64,000 nt of DNA, taken from assembly GCF_000385135.1 (NCBI RefSeq), contig NZ_ARQM01000011.1:186001-250000 (forward strand). Reading direction: 5' to 3'. The notes under the pieces are model-generated. The model had not been told where the DNA came from. It saw only the letters and a program-made list of their open reading frames with translations, and ran no database searches. Source of the stretch: Promicromonospora sukumoe 327MFSha3.1 (GTDB lineage Bacteria; Actinomycetota; Actinomycetes; Actinomycetales; Cellulomonadaceae). How positions within the stretch are numbered: position 1 is the first letter of the stretch; each line of letters opens with the position of its first letter. The translations under genes and the position numbers were made by a program. This document shows positions 1 through 9,700 of this stretch, piece by piece.

Positions 1-1
1 G

Positions 2-1684
2 GACATCCACCTCGCCAACGCCACCGGCCTCGGCAACAAGGTCGTGCTGTTCGGCGCCCGCACGGGCGGCGACGGCATCGGCGGCGCCTCCATCCTGGCC
101 TCGGAGACCTTCGAGGACGGCGTCCCCGCCAAGCGCCCGTCGGTGCAGGTGGGCGACCCCTTCATGGAGAAGGTGCTCATCGAGTGCTGCCTCGAGCTGT
201 TCTCGGCCAAGGTCGTGGAGGGCATCCAGGACCTCGGCGCCGCGGGCATCTCCTGCGCCACCTCCGAGCTGGCCTCCAACGGCGACGGCGGCATGCACGT
301 CGACCTCGACGACGTGCTGCTGCGCGACCCCACGCTGAACGCCGGCGAGATCCTCATGTCGGAGTCGCAGGAGCGCATGATGGCCGTCGTCCGGCCCGAC
401 CAGCTCGACGCGTTCCTCGCCATCACGGGCAAGTGGGAGGTCGAGACCGCCGTCATCGGCGAGGTCAACGACTCCGGCCGCCTCACCATCGACCACCACG
501 GCCAGCGGATCGTGGACGTCGACCCCAAGACCGTCGCGCACGAGGGCCCCGTCTACGAGCGGCCCTACGCGCGTCCCGAGTGGCAGGACGGCCTGCAGGC
601 CGACTCGACGACGGCCGCGGGCCTGGCCCGCCCGGCGTCGGGCGAGGAGCTGCGCGAGACCGCGCTGACGCTCCTGGCCTCGCCCAACCTCGCCTCCAAG
701 GCGTGGGTCACCAACCAGTACGACCGGTTCGTCCAGGGCAACACCGCGCTCGCGCAGCCCGACGACGGCGGCGTGGTCCGCGTCGACGAGTCCACCGGGC
801 TCGGCGTGGCGCTGGCGACCGACGCCAACGGCCGCTACGGCAAGCTCGACCCGCGCTCGGGCGCCGCGCTGGCGCTCGCGGAGGCCTACCGCAACGTGGC
901 CACGACCGGCGCCGAGCCGCTCGCCGTCACGGACTGCCTGAACTTCGGCTCGCCGGAGCACCCGGACTCGATGTGGCAGCTCGTCGAGGCGATCGAGGGC
1001 CTCGCGGACGCCTGCCAGGAGCTCGGCGTCCCCGTCACCGGCGGCAACGTCTCGCTCTACAACGGCACGGGCGAGCCGGGCCAGATCGACTCGTCGATCC
1101 ACCCCACCCCCGTGGTGGGCGTGCTCGGCGTGCTCGACGACGTGAGCACCGCGCTCTCGTCCGGCTGGCAGACCGAGGGCCTCTCCCTGCTGCTGCTCGG
1201 CACGACGCGGGACGAGCTCGACGGCTCGGCCTGGGCCGACGTCGTGCACTCGCACCTCGGCGGCGTGCCTCCGCAGGTGGACCTGGCCGCGGAGAAGGCG
1301 CTGGCCTCGGTGCTCGTGGAGGCCCGCCGGTCGGGCCTCGCGGCCGCCGCGCACGACCTGTCCGAGGGCGGCCTCGTGCAGGCGCTGATCGAGTCCTCGC
1401 TGCGGTTCGGCGTCGGCGCGTCCGTGGCGCTCGAGGGTGTCACGGGCCGCGACAAGGTCGACCCGTTCGTGGCCCTGTTCTCGGAGTCGACCGGCCGCGT
1501 GGTCGTCGCCGTCGACCCGGAGCACGAGGGCGAGCTGACCCACCTCGCCGAGGACGCCGGCGTGCCGGTGCTCCGCCTCGGCAGCACCGGCGGCGACGCC
1601 GTGGTGGTCGAGGGTCAGTTCGAGATCCCGCTGGACGAGGCCCGCGAGCCCTACGAGGCGACCCTCCCGGCCATCTTCGGCTGA
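2..1684 (+). CDS. purL: Phosphoribosylformylglycinamidine synthase subunit PurL, C-terminal part
   Basis: The reading frame is open from the window edge, so the true start lies upstream. The visible 560 residues cover most of a PurL of about 760 residues. PurL performs the fourth step of purine synthesis, turning FGAR into FGAM with ATP and ammonia from glutamine. The fragment carries PurL signatures: [13 protein letters not shown] near its start, the [16 protein letters not shown] block, and the second AIRS-type half with [13 protein letters not shown] and [13 protein letters not shown]. The C-terminal AIRS_C domain has the [15 protein letters not shown] motif. It reads in the same direction as purF and purM further on. 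A hairpin follows the stop. The identification is secure; only the N-terminus is missing. Confidence 0.97.
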   Translation, partial: DIHLANATGLGNKVVLFGARTGGDGIGGASILASETFEDGVPAKRPSVQVGDPFMEKVLIECCLELFSAKVVEGIQDLGAAGISCATSELASNGDGGMHVDLDDVLLRDPTLNAGEILMSESQERMMAVVRPDQLDAFLAITGKWEVETAVIGEVNDSGRLTIDHHGQRIVDVDPKTVAHEGPVYERPYARPEWQDGLQADSTTAAGLARPASGEELRETALTLLASPNLASKAWVTNQYDRFVQGNTALAQPDDGGVVRVDESTGLGVALATDANGRYGKLDPRSGAALALAEAYRNVATTGAEPLAVTDCLNFGSPEHPDSMWQLVEAIEGLADACQELGVPVTGGNVSLYNGTGEPGQIDSSIHPTPVVGVLGVLDDVSTALSSGWQTEGLSLLLLGTTRDELDGSAWADVVHSHLGGVPPQVDLAAEKALASVLVEARRSGLAAAAHDLSEGGLVQALIESSLRFGVGASVALEGVTGRDKVDPFVALFSESTGRVVVAVDPEHEGELTHLAEDAGVPVLRLGSTGGDAVVVEGQFEIPLDEAREPYEATLPAIFG

Positions 1685-1689
1685 GCCGC

Positions 1690-1724
1690 CCGGCCCCGGA
1701 TCGGCACGCTGATCCGGGGCCCGG
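1690..1724 (+). terminator. Hairpin downstream of purL
   Basis: An 11-bp perfect inverted repeat (1692-1702 with 1711-1721) with an 8-nt loop lies 8 nt after the purL stop. No U-tract follows, as is common in high-GC actinobacteria. It probably ends the purL transcript. Confidence 0.6.
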
Positions 1725-1735
1725 CGGGGGAGCGA

Positions 1736-1741
1736 TAGGGT
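1736..1741 (+). promoter_or_regulatory. -10 hexamer TAGGGT of a leaderless-type start
   Basis: TAGGGT ends 7 nt before the GTG at 1749. That spacing would place transcription initiation at or next to the start codon. There is no convincing Shine-Dalgarno sequence before this GTG. Confidence 0.4.
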
Positions 1742-1748
1742 CCGGCCT

Positions 1749-2711
1749 GTGCGATTTGTCCGTGGCCTCATCTCCCTCGTGCTCTGGGTCGTCGCGATCC
1801 CCCTGCTCCTCGTGGCGGTGGCCAGGGCGCTCCCGTTCGACAACGTGGCGCCGCTGCCGCAGCTCGTCGCGTTCACGCCGTGGGCGCCGATCGTGGTGCT
1901 GCCGCTGCTGATCGTGGCCCTGTTCTCGCGCCGCTGGGTGCTGACGGTGCTGCTCGGGGTCTCCTTCGCGGGCTTCCTGTACTGGACGGCGCCCTTCTAC
2001 ATGCCCCCGGAGACGTCGGCGGTCGCGAACCCTGCCGACGCCGGCACCGTGCGGGTCATGACCGTGAACGCCCTCTACGGGCAGGCCGACGCCGAGAGCG
2101 TCGTCGGCCTGGTGCGGTCCCAGAACGTCGAGGTGCTGTCGGTCCAGGAGCTGACCCCCGACTTCGAGCAGGCGCTGACCGACGCGGGCCTGGACGAGCT
2201 CCTGGCGCACAGCTTCACGGTCCCCGCCGAGGACAGCCCCGGGGGCAGCGGGCTCTGGGCCACGACCGAGCTGACGGACGTGCAGCAGCAGCGCGGGTCG
2301 AGCTTCGCGATGCCGTCGGCCCTGGTCGACGTGGGCGGCACCGACGTCCGCGTCACCGTGGTGCACCCGTACCCGCCGATGCCGGACGAGATCACCACGT
2401 GGCGCACCGAGCTGGTCGAGCTCACGGAGCGCGTCCACGAGGACGACGCACCGCAGATCCTGGCCGGCGACTTCAACGCCACCTACGACCACGCGACCTT
2501 CCGGGACCTGCTCGGCTCGCGCTTCGTGGACGCGAGCCGCGAGTGGGGCGCCGGCCCCGCCGTCACGTGGCCCGAGGGCAACCGGGTCCCGCCGCTCTTC
2601 GCGCTGGACCACGTGGTGGTGGAGCGAGACATGCCGGTCTCCGACGTGGTCGCGATGCAGGTCCCCGGCAGCGACCACCGGGCGCTGGTGGCGACCGTCG
2701 TCGTCGAATAG
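1749..2711 (+). CDS. Endonuclease/exonuclease/phosphatase (EEP) family membrane-anchored protein
   Basis: A 320-residue protein with three N-terminal hydrophobic segments in about residues 1-85, which should anchor it in the membrane with the catalytic part outside. The rest is an EEP fold: VRVMTVNALYGQAD, a VLSVQELT metal-binding glutamate region, ILAGDFNATYDH, LDHVVVERD and a final PGSDHRALVA with the catalytic Asp-His. EEP proteins cleave phosphodiester bonds in DNA, RNA, lipids or inositol phosphates, and the substrate cannot be told from sequence. Start chosen at the GTG just after a -10 hexamer. Likely monocistronic. Confidence 0.85.
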   Translation: MRFVRGLISLVLWVVAIPLLLVAVARALPFDNVAPLPQLVAFTPWAPIVVLPLLIVALFSRRWVLTVLLGVSFAGFLYWTAPFYMPPETSAVANPADAGTVRVMTVNALYGQADAESVVGLVRSQNVEVLSVQELTPDFEQALTDAGLDELLAHSFTVPAEDSPGGSGLWATTELTDVQQQRGSSFAMPSALVDVGGTDVRVTVVHPYPPMPDEITTWRTELVELTERVHEDDAPQILAGDFNATYDHATFRDLLGSRFVDASREWGAGPAVTWPEGNRVPPLFALDHVVVERDMPVSDVVAMQVPGSDHRALVATVVVE

Positions 2712-2747
2712 CACAGCGACACCGCGCGGTGATCGCGGAACCGGCTT

Positions 2748-5570
2748 ATGTTCGCAGTTGTGCCGATCCGTCAGATGCGCCTCGCGCCCGCCGCCACCGA
2801 CGACGTGAGTGGTGCCCTCGCGGCTCTTCGCGCGGAGGTCGGCCTGCCCGCGATGTTCCCGCAGGACGTGCTCGAGGAGGCGCGCGCGGCGGTCGAGAAC
2901 GGCTTCTCGACGGGCCGCGCCGACCGCCGCGACATCGAGTTCGTCACCATCGACCCGCCCGGTTCCAAGGACCTGGACCAGGCGGTGCACGTGGAGCAGT
3001 CCGGCGAGGGCTACGTGGTGCACTACGCCATCGCGGACGTCGGCGCGTTCGTGACGCCGGGCGGCGCCCTGGACGCGGAGGCGCACCGGCGCGGCATGAC
3101 CGTCTACGGTCCCGACGCCCGCACCCCGCTGCACCCGAAGGTGCTGTCCGAGGGCGCGGCCAGCCTGCTGCCCGAGGAGGACCGCCCGGCCGTGCTGTGG
3201 ACGGTCACCCTCGACGCGCGCGGCATCATCAAGGGCGCCGCGCTGGAGCGCGCCTTCGTGCGCAGCCGCGAACGGCTCACGTACGCCGAGGTGCAGTCGA
3301 CGCTGGACGCGGGCACGGCGAGCGAGTCGCTGCAGCTCCTGGCCGACGTCGGCCGGCTGCGGCAGTCGCTGGAGCTGGCGCGTGGCGGGGTCTCGCTCTC
3401 CGTGCCGGAGCAAGAGGTGGAGCGGCGCGAGGACGGCACGTACACGCTGTCGTTCCGGCGCAACCTGCCGGTCGAGGACTGGAACGCCCAGATCTCGCTG
3501 CTCACCGGCATCGCGGCCGCCCACCTCATGCGCGACGCGGGCGTGGGCATCCTGCGCACCCTGCCAGAGGCCGACCCGCGCGACCTGGCCCGGCTGCACC
3601 GCACGGCCCGCGCGCTCGGCATCGACTGGCCGGACAGCATGCCCTACGCCAAGCTCGTCCCGACGCTCGTCTCGCGCATCCCCGAGCACGCCGCCTTCCT
3701 CAACGAGGCGACCACGCTGTTCCGCGGCGCCGGGTACGTCGCGTTCGGCATGCGAGGGCCCGACGGCGCCGCGGTGCCGCCGCCCGAGAACACCCGGCAC
3801 GCCGCGATCGCCGCCGACTACGCGCACGTCACCGCACCGCTGCGCCGCCTGGTGGACCGGTACGCGACAGAGGTCTGCCTCGCGGTCTCCGCGGGCCGGC
3901 CCGTGCCCGAGTGGGTGCTGGCGGCGCTCCCCGGGCTCCCCGCCGTGATGGCCGAGACCGGCCGCCGGTCCTCCTCGTTCGAGCGCGAGTGCGTGAACAT
4001 CGTCGAGGCCTCGCTCCTCGCCGACCGCCTGGGCGAGGAGTTCGACGCCGTGGTGGTCGACGTCGACCAGCCGGACAAGGAACTGCAGCGCGGCGAGGTG
4101 GTGCTGCGCGACCCGGCCGTCCGGGCGCGCGTGGTCGGCAAGGCGCTCCCGCTCGGCGACGAGGTGCGGGTCCAGCTCGCCGAGGCCGACGTCGCCGCGC
4201 GGCGGGTCACGTTCACGCTCGGCGGTCCGTTCGCAGGCCTCCCGGGTCCCGCGGCGAGCCGGTCGCGGGATGCGGGGAGCCGGTCGGGTGGTGGCGCGGG
4301 TGCCACGGGTGCCGGCACGGCCGGCGGCGCGGGTGCGAACCGGGCCGCTGGTACGAGCGGGGCGGCGGGAACAGGTGGCACGGGAACGCGTGGCTCGGGC
4401 TCGGGCTCGGGCGCCGCGGCCTCGGCCGGCGCCTTCGGCGCGACCGGCGGGACCGGTGCGGCCGGTGAACCCGCCCGCGGCCGCCGCGCGGCCGGGGTGG
4501 TCGACGCACCCAGCCGGTCCGGCCGGCGGGCAGCACGCCGAGCCGCCGCGGCGGCGGACGAGCTGACCGCGCAGCCTGTGGACAGGCCTGTGGACAGAGC
4601 TGTGGACGGAGCTGCCGGCAGCATGATCCCGGACGGCCCGGCGCCGTCGTACGGCGCGCCTGCCCCGTCGTACGCCGAACCGGCAGCGTCCTACTCCGGG
4701 CCGGCCCAGTCGTACGCCGAGCCGGCGCCGGCGCCGGAGACCCCCGCCCCGATGTTCCCACCGAGCGGGTCCGCGCCCCTGCCCACGCGCCGCGCGGCAC
4801 AGGTGGCCTGGCGCGAGGGCGAGCCCGGCCCGCGCGCGGACCTCGACCACGACGCGCTCCTGCGGTCCGAGGCGCGCTTCCGGTCGGAGGTCCTCCTCGA
4901 GTCGGAGGCCGAGCGCAGCTACGAGCCGCAGTTCCTGCCGTCCGCCCAGCTCCGGCCCCGCGAGCAGCAGCAACGCTGGCCCGAACCGGTGGCGAGCCAC
5001 GAGCCGTGGCAGGCCGCGGAAGCGGGCCCGGACACGTGGCAGCAGGCGCCCGGACCGGATGCCGATGCCTGGCGGCTCGGCCCGGAGCCGGTCCCGGGGT
5101 TCAGCCCGGACCCACGGCCCGGCCCGAGCCCGGAACCCAGCCCGAGCCCGCAGCCCAGCCCGGTTCCCCGGCCCATCCCACGGCCGCGCCCGCAGCCCGC
5201 GCCCCAGCAGCCGCAGCCGCCCGCGGCCCGGCCGCTGACGTCGGACGCCCCGCACGGCGCGCAGCCCGACGTCCCACGGCGCGCGTCCGCCGACGTCCCC
5301 CGCCGCGCACGCCGCGCGGAGTACCCGCCGATGAGCCGCCCGGTGCGTCCCCAGGTCCGGGACGAGATGCCGCTCTCGGAGCCCTGGCCGCGCCACGCCC
5401 CCGCCGGCCGGCCTCTGTCGCAGCCGGTGCCCACGGTGCGGACGGGTGCGCAGCCGCACGTCGTGCAGGTCGCCCGGTACCCGTCGGTGTCCTCGCAGGA
5501 GCTGCCGATGGTCGTGGCCGCGGACCTCCTCGCGGTCGAGGGCCGGGCACCCGACGGTTACCGGTACTGA
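2748..5570 (+). CDS. RNB-domain ribonuclease (RNase II/R family) with long disordered C-terminal extension
   Basis: Residues about 60-390 form the RNB exoribonuclease domain. TIDPPGSKDLDQAVHV holds the metal-binding aspartates, YAIADVGAFV follows, and YAHVTAPLRRLVDRYA matches the conserved RNB motif near its end. Such enzymes degrade RNA 3' to 5'. A C-terminal beta-rich segment ends near residue 495, which is the usual full length of the actinobacterial short RNB proteins. The remaining 445 residues are low complexity: Gly/Ala/Thr-rich, then repeats of the type PSYAEPA, then Pro-Arg-rich. The frame stays open with high third-position GC, so the tail looks genuinely coded. Alternative starts are GTG 2760 and ATG 2775. 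No identifiable cold-shock or S1 domain was seen. Confidence 0.85.
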   Translation: MFAVVPIRQMRLAPAATDDVSGALAALRAEVGLPAMFPQDVLEEARAAVENGFSTGRADRRDIEFVTIDPPGSKDLDQAVHVEQSGEGYVVHYAIADVGAFVTPGGALDAEAHRRGMTVYGPDARTPLHPKVLSEGAASLLPEEDRPAVLWTVTLDARGIIKGAALERAFVRSRERLTYAEVQSTLDAGTASESLQLLADVGRLRQSLELARGGVSLSVPEQEVERREDGTYTLSFRRNLPVEDWNAQISLLTGIAAAHLMRDAGVGILRTLPEADPRDLARLHRTARALGIDWPDSMPYAKLVPTLVSRIPEHAAFLNEATTLFRGAGYVAFGMRGPDGAAVPPPENTRHAAIAADYAHVTAPLRRLVDRYATEVCLAVSAGRPVPEWVLAALPGLPAVMAETGRRSSSFERECVNIVEASLLADRLGEEFDAVVVDVDQPDKELQRGEVVLRDPAVRARVVGKALPLGDEVRVQLAEADVAARRVTFTLGGPFAGLPGPAASRSRDAGSRSGGGAGATGAGTAGGAGANRAAGTSGAAGTGGTGTRGSGSGSGAAASAGAFGATGGTGAAGEPARGRRAAGVVDAPSRSGRRAARRAAAAADELTAQPVDRPVDRAVDGAAGSMIPDGPAPSYGAPAPSYAEPAASYSGPAQSYAEPAPAPETPAPMFPPSGSAPLPTRRAAQVAWREGEPGPRADLDHDALLRSEARFRSEVLLESEAERSYEPQFLPSAQLRPREQQQRWPEPVASHEPWQAAEAGPDTWQQAPGPDADAWRLGPEPVPGFSPDPRPGPSPEPSPSPQPSPVPRPIPRPRPQPAPQQPQPPAARPLTSDAPHGAQPDVPRRASADVPRRARRAEYPPMSRPVRPQVRDEMPLSEPWPRHAPAGRPLSQPVPTVRTGAQPHVVQVARYPSVSSQELPMVVAADLLAVEGRAPDGYRY

Positions 5571-5583
5571 GGCCCCGGTCCGC

Positions 5584-5589
5584 GATACT
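5584..5589 (+). promoter_or_regulatory. -10 hexamer GATACT of a leaderless-type start
   Basis: GATACT ends exactly 6 nt before the lipoprotein ATG at 5596. The same hexamer at the same distance precedes purF (11845-11850). Confidence 0.4.
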
Positions 5590-5595
5590 GGCTCC

Positions 5596-6039
5596 ATGAC
5601 CAGTGCTGTTCCAGGTACCACGCTGCGCGCGGGGGTCGCCGTCGTGCTCGGTGCCGCCCTCCTGACCGCCTGTACGCCGTCCGACGGGACACAGGAGCTG
5701 GAGTCGCTGTTCGACGAGGAGCAGCAGGCCGAGGACGTGCTTCCCGACGCGGTGCTCGACGAGGTCGTCGTGGACGGTGACACCACGCGCCGGCTCGGCG
5801 CGGACGACGGCGCCACGTTCTACGCGGCACGGGCGAACGAGGGTGCCTCCACCTGCCTGGTGCTGGTCGACGACGCCGCTGGGGAGGGCGTGTCGAGCTG
5901 CACCATGACGCCGAACCCGACGGGGACCGAGGTGTCGAACGGCACCAGCAAGGCCATGTTCGTGGTGCCCGGCACCGACTTCACGAGCCTCGAGCAGTCC
6001 GGCTGGACGCGGCTCGGCGACTTCCTGGCGGTGCGGTAG
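5596..6039 (+). CDS. Small secreted lipoprotein of unknown function
   Basis: A 147-residue protein beginning [20 protein letters not shown] with a hydrophobic segment and the lipobox LLTAC at about residues 22-26, so it should be a lipid-anchored extracellular protein. The mature part is acidic and has a pair of cysteines (STCLV and VSSCTM) that could form a disulphide. No known domain was recognised. The ATG at 5596 was preferred to upstream in-frame starts because it gives a clean signal peptide and sits 6 nt after a -10-like GATACT. The next gene begins within its stop codon (TAGTG), suggesting translational coupling. Confidence 0.75.
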   Translation: MTSAVPGTTLRAGVAVVLGAALLTACTPSDGTQELESLFDEEQQAEDVLPDAVLDEVVVDGDTTRRLGADDGATFYAARANEGASTCLVLVDDAAGEGVSSCTMTPNPTGTEVSNGTSKAMFVVPGTDFTSLEQSGWTRLGDFLAVR

Positions 6040-6455
6040 TGCCCCCGCGGCGCCGGACCGACCCGGTCTCCGGGCGCGCCGCCGTCGGCGTCTGGGCCCG
6101 GGGCGAGGCGGAGCGCAAGGACGTGACGACGGCCGTGCGGTTCACGCTGGAGGAGCTGGCCGAGGTCGCGCCCGGGAACTCCGTGGAGGTGCGCGTGCCG
6201 CCCGCGGGCGCGGTGCAGGCCGTGGCCGGGCCGCGGCACACGCGCGGCACCCCGCCGAACGTCGTCGAGACCGACCCGGAGACCTGGCTCGGCCTGGCCA
6301 CGGGCACCCTGACCTGGGCGGACGTCGTCGCGGACGGGCGGGTGCGCGCCTCGGGCGACCGCTCCGACATCTCGCACCTGCTGCCGCTGACCGCCGGACG
6401 CCGGGCGGCGTCCGCGGCGGGTGCCGAGCCGGAGCCCCCGGCCGCCGGCGGGTGA
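6039..6455 (+). CDS. Bacterial SCP-like (sterol carrier orthologue) domain protein
   Basis: A 138-residue protein starting at a GTG that overlaps the previous stop by one base. The sequence [39 protein letters not shown] and [19 protein letters not shown] are typical of the short actinobacterial SCP-orthologue family, which is often found near purine genes. No enzymatic role is established for the family; a lipid- or ligand-binding fold is inferred from similarity to SCP2. It probably forms an operon with the lipoprotein upstream. Confidence 0.7.
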   Translation: MPPRRRTDPVSGRAAVGVWARGEAERKDVTTAVRFTLEELAEVAPGNSVEVRVPPAGAVQAVAGPRHTRGTPPNVVETDPETWLGLATGTLTWADVVADGRVRASGDRSDISHLLPLTAGRRAASAAGAEPEPPAAGG

Positions 6456-6747
6456 ACCCGCCGCCGTCGGCGTGTACCGCACCGTGGATGTCGGTGGCAC
6501 CCGCTAGCCTCGGCGTCGATCTCGTGGCTCGGCCGCGGGCGGGTTCACCCGGCGCCGGGACCGCAGTTTTCCCGGCGGGTGTCCGTCCGTAACCGCCGGT
6601 TCACGATGCAGTGATTGGTTGGTGCCGCTCGTGCCGGACCGCCTGCGCAACTGACGCGCGCCCGGCCGCGGCGATGCCGCCGAGCAAGACGTCCACCAGC
6701 AGTGCACTCCACCCCGGCCTCGGTCGGCTATTGCAGAAGGAGTCAGC
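6456..6747 (+). promoter_or_regulatory. Upstream region of the secreted nuclease gene
   Basis: This 292-nt gap holds two GTTCAC motifs, GTTCACCCGGC at 6543-6553 and GTTCACGATG at 6599-6608, plus the palindrome GGGTGAACCC spanning the preceding stop codon. GTTCACC is the core of actinobacterial PHO boxes, but the copies are not in adjacent 11-nt repeats, so phosphate control is only a possibility. The ribosome binding site AGAAGGAG (6735-6742) precedes the GTG at 6748. Confidence 0.3.
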
Positions 6748-9700
6748 GTGAGACCCAGCACGCTCCGGTCCCCGAGTCAGCACCCCCGACCCCGTGGAAC
6801 GACCGCGGTCGCGGTGGCCCTGTCCGCGGCGCTCACCGTGCCCGCGACGGCGGCCGTCGCCGCTCCCGCGGTCGCCGCGGACGGCCCGGACTCCGGGCAC
6901 GTCGTCATCAGCGAGGCGTACCTCGTCGGCGGCAGCTCCGGCCAGCCGTACCGCAACAAGTTCGTGGAGCTCTACAACCCGACGGACGAGCCCGTCAGTG
7001 TCGACGGCTGGTCGGTCCAGTACAAGTCCGCGACGGGTGCGTCGTTCTCCGGGCTCACCGCCCTGAGCGGCACCATCGCCGCCGGCGGCCACTACCTGGT
7101 CCAGGGCGGGTCGAACGCGGCCAACGGCGAGGCGCTCCCCACGCCCGACGCCGTCGGCAGCCTCAACCCGAGCGGCACGGCCGGCGTGATCGCGCTCGCG
7201 TCGCAGGCCACCGCTGTCACGCCCGCCAAGGGCGCCGTGCCGGCCGAGGGCGCCGCAGGCGTCGTCGACCTGCTCGGCTACGGCACCGCCGACACCTTCG
7301 AGACCGCCCAGGGCCCGGCAGGCAAGGGCACCGGCGTCGTCGGCTCGCTGGAGCGCACGGGCGACGCGGGCGACAACTCCGCGGACTTCGTGTTCAGCGA
7401 CGAGGTGACCCCGACCAACAGCGAGGGCGGGGAGCCCGAGCCGGAGCCGTCGGAGCCGACCGAGCCGGGCGACGTCATCCCGATCGCCGAGATCCAGGGC
7501 ACCGGCGACACCAGCCCGCTCGTCGGCGACACGGTCACGACGCAGGGCGTCGTCACCGCCGTCTACCCGACGGGTGGCTTCAACGGCCTCTACCTGCAGA
7601 CCGCCGGCACGGGCGGCGGCGAGGACCCGACGCCGGGCGCGTCGGACGCCGTCTTCGTGTTCTCCGCGGCGGCCGCCGCCGACCTCTCGGCGGGTGACCA
7701 CGTGGAGGTCACCGGCACGGTCTCGGAGTTCAACGGCCTGACGGAGCTCACGCCGTCGGCGGGCGGCTGGACCGTCCTGGACGAGCCCGCGACCGTCGAG
7801 CCGACCGTCACCGCCTGGCCCGCCGACGAGGCCGGCCGCGAGGCGCTCGAGGGCATGCTGCTCGCGCCCGAGGGCGACTTCACGGTGACGGACAACTACG
7901 ACACCAACTACTACGGCACGGTCGGGCTGGCGGCGGGCGACAGCCCGCTGGTGCAGCCCACCACGGCCGGGCGGCCCGGATCGGCGGAGTACGACGCGCA
8001 GGTCGCGGACAACGCGGCGCGCGCCGTGCTGCTCGACGACGGCTCGTCCACGAACTACAACTCGACCGCCAACAAGTCGAAGCCGCTGCCCTGGCTGACC
8101 GGCGGCGCGCCGCTGCGGGTGGGCGCGGCCGTCACGTTCACGCGTCCCGTCGTCCTGGACTACCGGTTCGACGCGTGGGGCTTCCAGCCGACGTCGCACC
8201 TGACGCCGGACGTCGCCGACGCCGTGCAGCCGGCCACGTTCGAGAACACGCGCGAGGACGCGCCCGCCGAGGTGGGCGGCGACCTGAAGGTCGCCACGTT
8301 CAACGTGCTGAACTACTTCACCACCACGGGCGACGAGCTCACGGGCTGCACCTACTACACCGACCGCGCCGGTGACCCCGTCACCGTCTCGGGCGGCTGC
8401 GACGCCCGCGGCGCCGCCGAGGAGGAGGACCTGCAGCGCCAGCAGACCAAGATCGTCGCGGCGATCTCGGCGCTGGACGCCGACGTGGTCGCCCTGCTGG
8501 AGATCGAGAACACGGCCTCGCTCGGTGGCGAGCGCGACCAGGCGCTGTCCGACCTGGTCGACGCCCTGAACGCGGCCGAGGGTGCCGGCACGTGGGCCTA
8601 CGCGGCCTCCCCGGCCGAGGTGCCCGACGCCGAGGACGTCATCCGCAACGCCTTCATCTACCGGACCGCCACGGCGGAGCCGGTCGGCGACTCGACGATC
8701 CTGGTGGGCGACGAGGCGTTCGGCAACGCGCGCCAGCCGCTGGCCCAGACGTTCCAGCCCGCGGGCGGCGTCGCCGACGCCGGTGACGACGTCGTCGTGA
8801 TCGCCAACCACTTCAAGTCGAAGGGTTCGGCCGGCCCGTGGCCGGGCGACGCGGACCAGGGCGACGGCCAGGGCGCCTCGAACGAGTCCCGCACGCGCCA
8901 GGCGACCTCGCTCGCGGCCTTCGCCGAGGAGCAGGCCACCGCGGCCGGCACCGACAAGGTGCTGCTGGTCGGCGACTTCAACGCCTACGAGCAGGAGGAC
9001 CCGATCCAGGTCCTCACCGACGCCGGCTACACGGACCTCGGTCCCACCACCGGCGAGTACACCTACAACTTCGACGGCATGGTCGGCTCGCTCGACCACG
9101 TGCTCGCCTCCCCGGCGGCCGCCGAGGCCGTGTCCGGTGCGGACATCTGGAACATCAACGCGTACGAGCCGGTGGCGAACGAGTACAGCCGCTACAACTA
9201 CAACGCGACGATCCTGTACGACGAGACGCCGTTCCGGTCGTCCGACCACGACCCCGTCCTGGTCGGCCTGGACCTGGGCGACACCACCACCGAGCCCGGC
9301 TCGGTGGACCTGGACCTCGTGGCCATCAACGACTTCCACGGCCGCATCGACAACAACACGGTGAACTTCGCGGGCACCGTGGAGGAGCTGCGGGCGCAGA
9401 ACCCCGAGGGCACGGCGTTCGTCTCGGCGGGCGACAACATCGGCGCCTCGCTGTTCGCGTCCGCGCTGCAGCAGGACCAGCCCACGATCGACGTGCTGAA
9501 CGCGCTCGGCCTGAAGACCTCGGCCGTGGGCAACCACGAGTTCGACCAGGGCATGTCCGACCTCACCGGCCGCGTCGCCGACGCCGCCGACTGGGACTAC
9601 CTCGGGGCGAACGTCTACGACGAGGCCACGGGCGAGCCGGCCCTGCCGGAGTACCAGGTGGTCCCGGTGAACGGCGTCGACGTCGGCTTCGTCGGCGTGG

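Noticed and set aside
2748-5570. A separate gene for the RNB tail
   Set aside because: The frame is continuous and no start with ribosome binding site separates the tail; treated as one protein.
1440-5816. A 1458-residue open frame on the minus strand
   Set aside because: It covers the plus-strand purL, EEP and RNB genes; composition is typical of an antisense shadow in high-GC DNA.
6543-6608. PHO box before the nuclease gene
   Set aside because: Two GTTCAC motifs are 56 nt apart rather than adjacent 11-nt repeats, so PhoP control is not supported.
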